A model generated the notes under the pieces. It was not told the origin of the DNA and did not search any database. It worked only from the letters and a program-made list of their open reading frames with translations. DNA of 9,503 nucleotides from Microbacteriaceae bacterium (lineage in GTDB: Bacteria; Actinomycetota; Actinomycetes; Actinomycetales; Microbacteriaceae), in contig JAJAZI010000328.1 in NCBI GenBank assembly GCA_026785785.1, forward strand, positions 1 to 9,503. Direction: 5' to 3'. The first letter of the stretch is position 1; each line of letters begins with the position of its first letter. Below are positions 1 to 5,814 of this stretch, piece by piece. The translations under genes were made by a program, and so were the position numbers.

Positions 1-33
1 GTGCCCCGGCGCCGGGCGACCCCGCCGCACTCG

Positions 34-612
34 TCAGCGATCGTGTTGACGGGGGAGCCGTCGCAGGTAGGCGTCGAGCGCAACTTGCGCCCAGGCGTCG
101 CCCGCGTCGGGCGGTTGCCGCACGAGATGCAGGGCGAGGCCGTCGATGAACGCGTGAGTTCCATCGACCTCGCCGTGATCGGCGCCCAGAAGCCTGACAG
201 CTCGGGCGCACCCGGCGCGAACGGCGAGGTGCGTTCGTCGGTGCGCCCCCCACAGGGCCTGATCGGTGGCGGCCAACGCGCCGAGGGCCAGAGAGACTTC
301 CATTTCGATCCGCCGCTCGTCATCCAGGGGCAGGAGCTCGAGCAGGATGGCGCGCGCTTCGTCCAGCCCGGCTTCCGCCGTCTCGCCGTGGCGAGCGACC
401 CGCGCGGTCAAGCGCGCGACGAGCAGCGCGACGGCGCGGTCCCGGACGCTGGCCTGGGTGGGGAAGGTGTAGCGCAGAGACGACGGCGATAGCCCCGCCT
501 CAGAGGCGACCTTCCGCACGGAGAGTTCGGTCAACCCGTCGCGCACGAGCACGCGCCAGGCCGCTTCCGACACCATGCGGTCCCGCCCCGCAACATCGAC
601 GATCTTCGGCAT
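34..612 (-). CDS. TetR/AcrR-family transcriptional repressor, divergent from SMR efflux pair
   Basis: A 192-residue regulator of usual TetR length. The N-terminal DNA-binding domain spans about residues 10-58; the helix-turn-helix is the stretch LSVRKVASEAGLSPSSLRYTF, with the family's typical ending before the long helical ligand-binding/dimerisation domain (about 60-190). The reading frame is open upstream to 831, inside the SMR gene, but the ATG at 612 is chosen because the TetR fold begins just after it and a -10-like hexamer lies six bases upstream. Divergent placement beside two SMR exporter genes suggests it represses them and itself, released by an exported cation. That is inference from the arrangement; the ligand cannot be read from the sequence. 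The C-terminal half gives no closer subfamily that I can name with confidence. Confidence 0.9.
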   Translation of the reverse strand: MPKIVDVAGRDRMVSEAAWRVLVRDGLTELSVRKVASEAGLSPSSLRYTFPTQASVRDRAVALLVARLTARVARHGETAEAGLDEARAILLELLPLDDERRIEMEVSLALGALAATDQALWGAHRRTHLAVRAGCARAVRLLGADHGEVDGTHAFIDGLALHLVRQPPDAGDAWAQVALDAYLRRLPRQHDR

Positions 613-624
613 GCGCTTATATTC
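613..624 (-). promoter_or_regulatory. Candidate leaderless promoter of the TetR gene
   Basis: On the minus strand GAATAT is followed by six bases and the ATG at 612. The hexamer has the A at position 2 and T at position 6 that matter most for sigma-70-type recognition. With this spacing transcription would begin at or next to the start codon. No good -35 was found. The hexamer overlaps the left arm of the inverted repeat at 622-674, which fits autoregulation. Confidence 0.4.
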
Positions 625-658
625 GCACAGTTGTACGGAATCTGCTAGGAATGGTTCG
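622..658 (+). promoter_or_regulatory. Candidate promoter of the SMR operon
   Basis: TTCGCA at 622-627 (four of six matches to the -35 consensus) and TGCTAGGAA at 643-651 (extended -10 form, TGN before TAGGAA) are separated by 18 bases. The start site would be near 658, giving a leader of about 45 bases that carries the ribosome-binding site at 688-696. The -10 lacks the usual final T, so this is tentative. The -35 coincides with the left operator arm. Confidence 0.3.
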
Positions 659-674
659 AGCGCAACTGTGCGAA
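622..674. promoter_or_regulatory. 12-bp perfect inverted repeat, likely TetR operator
   Basis: TTCGCACAGTTG at 622-633 is matched exactly by its reverse complement CAACTGTGCGAA at 663-674, with a 29-base spacer. The arm centres are 41 bp apart, about four helical turns, so two bound dimers would sit on the same DNA face. The left arm overlaps the candidate -10 of the regulator and a -35-like TTCGCA for the SMR operon; the right arm lies just downstream of the likely SMR start site. The arrangement suits repression of both directions by the adjacent TetR protein. Binding is inferred, not shown. Confidence 0.6.
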
Positions 675-703
675 AACGATCCGACGTAAAAGGAGGAGTG
701 CCC

Positions 704-1018
704 GTGGCCTGGATCATCCTGATCGCGTCGGGAGTGCTCGAGTCCGTCTGGGCGTCCGCCCTCGGCGCATCCGACAACTTCAGGCGCCCCAAGCCGACAG
801 TGCTCTTCGCTGTCTCCCTGGTACTGAGCATGGCCGGCCTCGCCTACGCGATGACCGACATCCCCGTCGGCACCGCCTACGCCGTATGGGTCGGCATTGG
901 CGCCGTCCTCACCGTCGTGATCGCCGTCGCCCGCAAGAAGGAGACCCTGTCCCTCGGCCGTGCAGCGCTTCTGGTCGCCCTCGTCGGCTGCATCATCGGG
1001 CTGAAGGTGGTGAGCTAG
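704..1018 (+). CDS. SMR-family efflux subunit 1 (SugE/Gdx-like)
   Basis: A 104-residue, four-helix member of the small multidrug resistance family, proton-coupled exporters of guanidinium or quaternary ammonium cations that work as antiparallel dimers in the inner membrane. Visible hallmarks are the membrane-embedded glutamate E13 in LESVWA, W16, and the TM3 signature GTAYAVWVGIGA (residues 56-67), all SugE/Gdx-like. The GTG at 704 is chosen because it gives the family's usual MAW start and follows AAAAGGAGGA (688-697) by six bases; an in-frame GTG at 698 lies too close to that site. Loop 1 (RRPK) and loop 3 (RKK, R) are rich in positive charge, so these loops probably face the cytoplasm. The stop TAG overlaps the next gene's GTG by one base, so the two are cotranscribed and probably translationally coupled, as in known paired SMRs such as YkkCD. 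Confidence 0.93.
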   Translation: MAWIILIASGVLESVWASALGASDNFRRPKPTVLFAVSLVLSMAGLAYAMTDIPVGTAYAVWVGIGAVLTVVIAVARKKETLSLGRAALLVALVGCIIGLKVVS

Positions 1019-1332
1019 TGCCCTGGATCATCCTGTTCCTCAGCGCCGCGCTCGAGGCAGTCTGGGCCACCGCGCTCGGCGCGAGCAAAGGCCTCAGCGA
1101 GATCGTGCCGACCATCGTGTTCGTCGTCGCGCTGGTGAGCAGCATGGCCACGTTGGCCTATGCCGCCACGCACATCCCGATCAGCACCGCCTACGCCGTA
1201 TGGGCAGGAACCGGCGCTGCACTGACCGTCGCCTACGGCATGCTCACCGGTCAGGAGGTCGTCACGGTGCTGCGCGTGCTCTTCCTCATCGGAATCGTCG
1301 GCAGCGTCATCGGCCTCAAGTTGCTCAAGAGC
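1018..1332 (+). CDS. SMR-family efflux subunit 2 (SugE/Gdx-like), no stop codon at the expected end
   Basis: Starts with the GTG that overlaps the stop of subunit 1 (TAGTG). Residues 1-105 form a complete four-helix SMR protein: MPW start, E13 in LEAVWA, W16, and STAYAVWAGTGAALT in TM3. Family members end at or just after the GLKLLKS motif, which here ends at 1332. No stop follows: the frame stays open to 3190-3192, running antisense through the whole MBL gene and into the YyaL gene, a 724-residue product if real. The end given here is therefore the domain boundary, not an observed stop. Loops carry little positive charge compared with subunit 1, while the C-terminus has lysines, suggesting the opposite membrane orientation and a heterodimeric transporter (inference from the positive-inside rule). 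Confidence 0.8.
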
Positions 1333-1392
1333 ACGCCGCGCGTGTCGCCCCAAGATCGTGTGGGGACGCACGGCTGCACGGATCGGGCGAGC

Positions 1393-2142
1393 TCAGAGCT
1401 CGACGCGCACTCCGCGCGGGGTGCCGACGAGCAGTCCGGTGCCCGCGAAGGAAGCCTCCAGGTCGTCGCGGTTCTCGGTGAAGTGTGCCCAATCGTCGGT
1501 GTGCAGGGCGATGACGCGGGAGGCGCCGAGGAGGCGTGCCGCCGCGACGGCTTCGGTCGAGGTGAGGGTCAGTGGAACCGCGATCCCGGGAACTCGCGCG
1601 GCCCCGGCGGACAGCAGTGCGATGTCGATGGCGGGAAAGCGTTCGGCGATCTGCTGCACGAGCGGCAGCGAGGCGTTGTCGCCGCTCACGTAAACGGTCG
1701 GCTCACCCGGCGCCTCGAGCACAAAGCCGACGACCGGGCCGACCCGCGCCTCCGAGCCGGGCGGACCGTGCAGAGCCGGCACCACCGTGACCGTGACCGG
1801 TCCGGTCTCATACGACTCCCAGTCATCGAAGCCGATGACGCTGCCGCCCCACAGGTCACCGGCGGCACTCATCGTGCTGAGCGTCACCGGACCCTGGGCG
1901 ATCAGCTCGAGGCCTTCCCAGTCGAGGTTGTCCTTGTGCCCGTGGTGCGAGAGCAGCACGATGTCGACGGGCCACACATTGGCGCGGGAGACGGCCGGCC
2001 CCTGCGTCTTCACGAGTGTCGTCGATCCCGGTTCGGAGTAGCTCTGCGGCTCGTCGAAGGTGGGGTCGGTCACGAACCGCAGCCCCGCGTAGTCGAGGAG
2101 CACGGTCGGTCCGCCGATGAAAGTGATGGCTGTCGAAGACAC
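1393..2142 (-). CDS. MBL-fold (UlaG/lactonase-like) metal-dependent hydrolase
   Basis: A 249-residue metallo-beta-lactamase-fold protein of the short UlaG-like type; such proteins hydrolyse lactones, phosphodiesters or other esters, and the substrate here is unknown. Candidate metal ligands are the HGHKD motif (H67, H69, D71, within SHHGHKDN), H125 in ALHGPPG, D155 in SGDNAS and H214 in ALHTDDW. The final His of the classic HxHxDH motif is replaced by Asn72, as seen in some members of this branch. No signal peptide is visible, so it is probably cytoplasmic. The start is GTG; the protein begins with the usual first strand and [15 protein letters not shown]. It faces the SMR pair tail to tail, with the open SMR frame running into it on the opposite strand, and diverges from the YyaL gene across 22 bases. 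Confidence 0.88.
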   Translation of the reverse strand: MSSTAITFIGGPTVLLDYAGLRFVTDPTFDEPQSYSEPGSTTLVKTQGPAVSRANVWPVDIVLLSHHGHKDNLDWEGLELIAQGPVTLSTMSAAGDLWGGSVIGFDDWESYETGPVTVTVVPALHGPPGSEARVGPVVGFVLEAPGEPTVYVSGDNASLPLVQQIAERFPAIDIALLSAGAARVPGIAVPLTLTSTEAVAAARLLGASRVIALHTDDWAHFTENRDDLEASFAGTGLLVGTPRGVRVEL

Positions 2143-2164
2143 AGCCCGAGCCTACGCTGGAGTC
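2143..2164. promoter_or_regulatory. 22-bp divergent promoter with two -10 elements sharing a TA step
   Basis: The whole gap between two divergent start codons is 22 bases. Plus strand: TACGCT (2153-2158), six bases, ATG at 2165. Minus strand: TAGGCT (2154-2149), six bases, GTG at 2142. The two hexamers overlap at the TA of 2153-2154, and the core AGCCTACGCT is palindromic except at one base pair. Both transcripts would be leaderless. Any -35 element must lie inside the opposite gene; I see no strong one on either side. Confidence 0.5.
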
Positions 2165-4090
2165 ATGGTCAATTCTCTGGGCAACGCCGTGAGCCCGTAC
2201 CTCCGATCGCATGCCGACAACCCGGTGGACTGGCGCGAGTGGGGGCCGGAGGCGTTCGCCGAGGCAGCGAGGCGCGACGTTCCCGTGATGGTGTCGATCG
2301 GGTATTCCACCTGCCACTGGTGCCACGTGATGGCACGGGAGAGCTTCAGCGACCCCGAGATCGCGAGCCACCTCAACGACAACCTCGTCGCGATCAAGGT
2401 CGACCGCGAGGAGTACCCCGACGTCGACTCCAGCTACCTCGCCGCGGCCGGCGCGTTCACCGGCCAGCTCGGCTGGCCGCTCAACGTCTTCGTGACGCCG
2501 ACGGGCAAGGCTTTCTATGCCGGAACCTACTGGCCGCCGCAGCCGGCCCACGGGCATCCGGCATTCCGCCAGGTGCTCGACGCCGTGATCGACGCGTGGC
2601 AGAACCGCCGCGACGAGGTCGAATCGAACGCGACGATGATCGCCGCGACCCTCGCCGAGCAGTCCGTTCCGCTGGCCGGCAATCTGCCGACGCCCGCGGC
2701 GTGGGCGGGCATCGTGAGCGAGCTCGTCGACTACGAGGACACCCAGTTCGGCGGCTTCGGCGGCGCCCCGAAATTTCCCGTTGCGCCCGTTCTCACGTTC
2801 CTGCTCGACCGCGGGTCGGCCGGCGCCCCGGAGAGTGCGGATGCCGCCGCGCTCGCCGCCCGGACCCTCACGGCCATGGCCGCCTCGGCGCTGCGCGACC
2901 GCGTCGAGGGCGGATTCTTCCGCTACTCGACGATGCGCGACTGGACCGACCCGCACTACGAGCGCATGCTCTACGACAATGCCGTGTTGCTCGGCGCCTA
3001 CTCACGGTTGCCGGGCGGCCTGCCGGTCGCCGAGGGCATTGCGGGATTCCTCGGCTCGGTCATGCGCGTCGAGGACGGCGGGTTCGCCTCGGCCCAGGAC
3101 AGCGAGAGCACCGTCGATGGCGAGCGGGTCGAGGGCGGCTACTACCGGCTGGCGTCGGCCGCGCGTGCCGGGCAGACGCCGCCCGCACTTGACGCGAAGG
3201 TGCTCACGGGGTGGAACGGGCTCGCGATCGAGGCGCTCGCCGACGCGGGCGCCCGGCACGACCGCGCCGACTGGGTCGCGCTCGCCCGGGGCGCCGCGGA
3301 CTACCTGATCGAGAGGCACATCCGCGACGACGGAACCCTCGTGCGCGCATCGATCGGCGACCGGATCTCGCCGGCCAAGGCGACCCTCGAGGACTACGGC
3401 ATGTTCGCCTCCGCACTCCTGCGGCTCGCGGTCGCGACGGGCGAGGTCTCCTATGCGATTGTGGCGCGCGACCTCGTCGACGCGTCGATGAGCGCGGATG
3501 CCGCGGCGGGGCTCGGCGTGGACGACCTCGGCGCGCACGACCGCGTCCTGGCCGATCTCGCGCTTGTCTTCCATGTGCCCGGCGGCGCCGACCCGGTGCT
3601 CGAGGCGCAGGGGCTCACCCTCGAGGTCGACCCGTCCGAGGGCGCCTACCCCTCGGGCCTCAGCGCGATGGCCGCCGCCGCGCACACCCTGCACCTGCTC
3701 ACCGCCGACGAGCGGTACCTGCGCGCGGCGAACGCCGCCATGGAGCTGTTCGCGCCCCTCGCCGTGCCGCGCCCGATCTCGTTCGGGGCGTCGCTCGGCG
3801 TGATGACGCGGCTGCAGGCGCCCGGCACGCAGCTCGTCGTCGTGCGCGGGGCGGATGCCGCCGCCGCACCGATCGAGGCCATCGCCAGGGGCTGGGACCG
3901 GGCCGGCGGAATCGTCGCGATCGTGGCGACCGAGCAGGCGGAGGCCTTCGCCGAGGCCGGATTCGAGCTGTTCGACGGACGGGTCGCTCGCGACGGGCAG
4001 ACGACCGCGTATCTGTGCCGGGACTTTGTCTGCCGCCTCCCGGTGGTCGAGCCGGCAGAGCTCGAGCGCCAGCTGGCCGACGCGGGCTGA
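2165..4090 (+). CDS. YyaL/DUF255 thioredoxin-domain protein
   Basis: A 641-residue protein of the YyaL/Spermatogenesis-associated protein 20 family: an N-terminal thioredoxin-like domain (about 1-160) followed by an alpha/alpha-barrel resembling glycoside hydrolases or epimerases. Family signatures are [17 protein letters not shown], the redox-like motif STCHWCHVM (C50 and C53), [55 protein letters not shown] and [14 protein letters not shown]. The biochemical role of the family is not settled. The frame is open to an ATG at 2117, but the ATG at 2165 fits the family start and has a -10-like hexamer six bases upstream. It is somewhat shorter than YyaL (about 690): the segment between GGYYRLAS and [11 protein letters not shown] is only about a dozen residues. 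The stop lies next to a 16-bp repeat array. Confidence 0.92.
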   Translation: MVNSLGNAVSPYLRSHADNPVDWREWGPEAFAEAARRDVPVMVSIGYSTCHWCHVMARESFSDPEIASHLNDNLVAIKVDREEYPDVDSSYLAAAGAFTGQLGWPLNVFVTPTGKAFYAGTYWPPQPAHGHPAFRQVLDAVIDAWQNRRDEVESNATMIAATLAEQSVPLAGNLPTPAAWAGIVSELVDYEDTQFGGFGGAPKFPVAPVLTFLLDRGSAGAPESADAAALAARTLTAMAASALRDRVEGGFFRYSTMRDWTDPHYERMLYDNAVLLGAYSRLPGGLPVAEGIAGFLGSVMRVEDGGFASAQDSESTVDGERVEGGYYRLASAARAGQTPPALDAKVLTGWNGLAIEALADAGARHDRADWVALARGAADYLIERHIRDDGTLVRASIGDRISPAKATLEDYGMFASALLRLAVATGEVSYAIVARDLVDASMSADAAAGLGVDDLGAHDRVLADLALVFHVPGGADPVLEAQGLTLEVDPSEGAYPSGLSAMAAAAHTLHLLTADERYLRAANAAMELFAPLAVPRPISFGASLGVMTRLQAPGTQLVVVRGADAAAAPIEAIARGWDRAGGIVAIVATEQAEAFAEAGFELFDGRVARDGQTTAYLCRDFVCRLPVVEPAELERQLADAG

Positions 4091-4095
4091 GTGCC

Positions 4096-4195
4096 CGGCG
4101 CCGTGTCTGCCCGGCGCCCTGTCTGCTCGGCGCCGAGTCTGCCCGGCGCCGTGTCTGCTCGGCGCCCTGTCTGCTCGGCGCCGTGTCTGCTCGGC
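4096..4195. repeat. Six tandem copies of a 16-bp GC-rich repeat
   Basis: Six units of CGGCGCCNNGTCTGCY follow one another without interruption from 4096 to 4191, with a partial CGGC after. The variable triplet reads GTG, CTG, GAG, GTG, CTG, GTG, so units 1-3 and 4-6 also form a 48-bp higher-order repeat. Each unit contains the palindrome GGCGCC. As 16 is not a multiple of three, all plus-strand frames read through as changing peptides, and no gene is proposed. A degenerate extra copy may overlap the YyaL stop (4083-4095). Downstream is a decayed gene whose 5' half is missing. Confidence 0.9.
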
Positions 4196-4459
4196 CCAGA
4201 AGCGGCTCATCGACGAGCCGGAGGTCGGCCGTCAGGTGCCTCCGCGCATCCGCATCGCCTTCGCGCTGGACGATGCGGCCACCCGTACCGCCGAGCTCGT
4301 CTAGGCCGGTGCCGAACTCGTCGTCGAGGCCGGCGCCGAAGTCGTCGCCGAGCCGACGGTGACCCCTGGAGCTCGTTCAACTCCCGGCCGAACGGTCCAG
4401 CGGGCCCGCAGGTCTCCCTGTTCCAGAAGCACACGGCGGACAACTGGCGCACCGGGTAG
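4196..4459 (+). pseudogene. Remnant of a VOC (glyoxalase/bleomycin-resistance) family gene, C-terminal part
   Basis: Read in one frame to 4304 and, after a frame change, in another to 4459, the sequence gives a coherent VOC C-terminus: RLIDEPEVGRQVPPRIRIAF, LDDAATRTAELV, AGAELVVEAGAEVVAEPTVTP, then WSSFNSRPNGPAGPQVSLFQ. The closing pattern (TPW, N-R, DPAG/GPAG, Q-TLFQ) is typical of this metalloenzyme superfamily. Three lesions are visible: the N-terminal half is absent, replaced by the 16-bp repeats; a TAG at 4302-4304 sits where Glu is expected; and about one base is missing in the C-run at 4363-4366. The original substrate is not recognisable. The stop at 4457-4459 abuts the end of the convergent membrane-protein gene. 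Confidence 0.75.
4302..4349 (+). repeat. 24-bp tandem duplication inside the VOC pseudogene
   Basis: The units 4302-4325 and 4326-4349 differ at a few bases and encode (stop)AGAELVV and EAGAEVVA before EPTVTP. Intact VOC proteins usually have one AGAxLVAEP segment at this point, so this is probably an eight-codon duplication. In the first copy the GAG (Glu) of the second copy is TAG. Confidence 0.65.
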
Positions 4460-4460
4460 G

Positions 4461-5063
4461 TCACGGCGTGCTGGTCGCCTCGCGCGCGTCCACCGGGGCG
4501 GTTACCGAAGTCACGGCGAGGGCGAGCAGGGCGAACCCCGCCGCGAGCAGCCCCATCGACGCGGTTCCGACCGGGAAGTAGATGTGTCCCGGGTAGACGA
4601 GGTACGCGCCGACGGCGGCGAGCACGAGGCCGGGCACGGCCGCCACGCGCGCCTGCAGCAACGCCGCGATGCCCGCCACGACGACGGCGGCGATGAGCGA
4701 CCAGACCCCGATCCGTGCGAGAACGCGGGCGATCGCGTAGACGGGACCGGTCGCATCCGCCTCGCCGCCGAGCATGAGTGCGCCCGCGGCTACACCGGCG
4801 AGGATGTCGAGAGCGGTGTAGAGGGTCGCAAACCCGTAGCCGCCGAGCGCCGCGATCCAGCCGAGCCGACGATTGACGCGCCGGGCGATCAGCCAGGGGG
4901 CGAGGCCGATAAGCGGAAACAGGAATATGAGCACGATGTGCATGTTCTGCCAGTACAGCGCGGTGTCCGCGGTGAGGCGCATCGGATGCGTGAGGCCGAC
5001 GAGCGCGCAGGCGATGGCGGGCGCGGTTACGCCGAGGAGCAGGAGCAGGCGGGATCGGGGCAT
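4461..5063 (-). CDS. Hypothetical six-helix membrane protein
   Basis: A 200-residue, very hydrophobic protein with about six predicted membrane segments: residues 5-24, 42-60, 70-98, 117-136, 141-156 and 166-187. The first may double as an uncleaved signal anchor. Positively charged ARRVNRRLG (60-68) follows the second helix and is probably cytoplasmic. Recognisable landmarks are THPMRLTADTALYWQNMHIV between helices 1 and 2, and YLVYPGHIYFPVG before the last helix; I do not recognise the family and assign no function. The ATG at 5063 gives a normal membrane-protein start (MPRSRLLLLLG) and has TAGCAT six bases upstream. It ends one base from the stop of the convergent VOC pseudogene. It is separated from the next minus-strand gene by 118 bases with no clear feature except its promoter. 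Confidence 0.85.
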   Translation of the reverse strand: MPRSRLLLLLGVTAPAIACALVGLTHPMRLTADTALYWQNMHIVLIFLFPLIGLAPWLIARRVNRRLGWIAALGGYGFATLYTALDILAGVAAGALMLGGEADATGPVYAIARVLARIGVWSLIAAVVVAGIAALLQARVAAVPGLVLAAVGAYLVYPGHIYFPVGTASMGLLAAGFALLALAVTSVTAPVDAREATSTP

Positions 5064-5075
5064 CCATCGATGCTA
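5064..5075 (-). promoter_or_regulatory. Candidate leaderless promoter of the membrane-protein gene
   Basis: TAGCAT (minus strand of 5070-5075), six bases, then the ATG at 5063. The same hexamer stands at the same distance before the mannosyltransferase gene. No Shine-Dalgarno sequence fits between hexamer and start. Confidence 0.45.
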
Positions 5076-5181
5076 TCCGCGCTCCGCTGGGCGCACGGAC
5101 GGAGTTGGCTGTCTCCGGCGGATCAGGGCCGGAGTACCCATCGCGCGCCAGGGCACGTCGGCGCGAGACCGAGCGCTGGGG

Positions 5182-5814
5182 TCAGCGAACCGTCTTGCGT
5201 GAGGTGATGACGCCCGTGTCGAACCCGAGCAGGTGCAGCCCGCCGTGGAAGCGCGCGTGTTCGACCTTGATGCAGCGGTCCATGACGACGGTGAGTCCCT
5301 TGCTCTCGGCGTAGACCGCAGCATCCTCGTTCCAAATGCCGAGCTGCACCCACACGGTCTTCGCGCCGATCTCGAGCACGTCGTCGATGACCGAGGGGAT
5401 GTCGCTCGCCTTGCGGAACACGTCGACGATGTCGGGCACCTCGGGCAGCGAGGCGAGGTCGGGGTAGGCCTTGTGGCCGAGGATGGTGTCGGCGTTGGGG
5501 TTCACGAAGTAGACCCGATAGTCACTCGATTGCAGCAGGTAGGTGCCGACGAAGTAGCTCGAGCGTGCCGGGTTCGGCGAAGCTCCGACGATGGCGATCG
5601 ACTTGGCGCGCCGCAGGATCGCGAGGCGCTCTTTCGCGTTCGGGCCGACCCAGCCGCGCTGCGACGTGAGTAGCTTCGCGAGCGGGCTGTTCGCCGGCAT
5701 CGAGCAGGTGAGGCCGTTGACGAGCTGGGTGGTGACGACGTCCTCGCCGGTCTCGCCGGTCTCGCCTGTCTCGCCGGTCTCGCCGGCCCCGCCGGTCTCG
5801 CCTGTCGAAACCAT
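5182..5814 (-). CDS. CoA-binding-domain (YccU-like) protein coupled to metY
   Basis: About 210 residues. The core (about 60-195) is a Rossmann-type CoA-binding domain of the short YccU type: AKSIAIVGASPNPARSSYFV with the nucleotide-binding loop, YRVYFVNPNADTILGHKAYP, VDVFRKASDIP, VWVQLGIWNEDAA and the terminal MDRCIKVEHARF. Such proteins bind CoA or acyl-CoA, but their cellular job is poorly known. The ATG at 5814 overlaps the metY stop by one base (TGATG) and has AAGG at a suitable distance; an in-frame GTG at 5817 is the alternative. The tight overlap means translational coupling, so a link to acyl-CoA-dependent methionine synthesis is plausible but inferred. Odd feature: residues after the start are repeated GET triplets, absent from the conserved core, which begins near LVNGLTCSMPANSPLAKLL. 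Confidence 0.9.
   Translation of the reverse strand: MVSTGETGGAGETGETGETGETGEDVVTTQLVNGLTCSMPANSPLAKLLTSQRGWVGPNAKERLAILRRAKSIAIVGASPNPARSSYFVGTYLLQSSDYRVYFVNPNADTILGHKAYPDLASLPEVPDIVDVFRKASDIPSVIDDVLEIGAKTVWVQLGIWNEDAAVYAESKGLTVVMDRCIKVEHARFHGGLHLLGFDTGVITSRKTVR
5743..5802 (-). repeat. 9-bp coding repeat giving a (Gly-Glu-Thr)n tract
   Basis: The minus strand carries imperfect copies of GGCGAGACC just after the start of the CoA-binding gene. The product has glycine at every third position for seven triplets (GET GGA GET GET GET GET GED), resembling a short proline-free collagen-like tract. Copies differ by a few silent changes. Being in multiples of three, copy changes would keep the frame. 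Confidence 0.85.

Noticed and set aside
1..492. Open plus-strand frame of 163 codons antisense to the TetR gene
   Set aside because: Arginine/Pro/Gly-rich composition and no domain; it mirrors the TetR gene, which has clear family motifs.
613..703. Guanidine (ykkC-type) riboswitch before the SMR genes
   Set aside because: The leader is only about 45 bases and shows none of the conserved ACGR-type motifs; the divergent TetR gene and operator offer a better explanation.
1354..1402. Terminator between the SMR pair and the MBL gene (GATCGTG/CACGGATC hairpin and the CGAGCTC-A-GAGCTCG palindrome)
   Set aside because: The first stem is bulged with a 16-base loop, the second has a one-base loop, and neither is followed by a T-run on either strand.
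2117..2164. Upstream ATG for the YyaL gene
   Set aside because: It would overlap the start of the divergent MBL gene and add 16 residues not matching the family, whereas 2165 fits both family start and promoter spacing.
4096..4195. CRISPR array
   Set aside because: The 16-bp units are contiguous with no unique spacers, and there is no cas gene.
4091..4459. A 122-codon intact gene across the repeats and VOC remnant
   Set aside because: The frame matches VOC motifs only after 4366. Upstream it translates the 16-bp repeat and an off-frame version of the remnant, so it is not a real protein.
5064..5181. Small gene or RNA in the gap between the membrane protein and the CoA-binding gene
   Set aside because: Apart from the membrane-gene promoter I found no start with a ribosome-binding site, no tRNA-like fold and no repeat.
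5174..5187. CGCTG-GGGT-CAGCG hairpin at the end of the CoA-binding gene
   Set aside because: Only five base pairs, it includes the stop codon, and no T-run follows on the minus strand; too weak to call a terminator.
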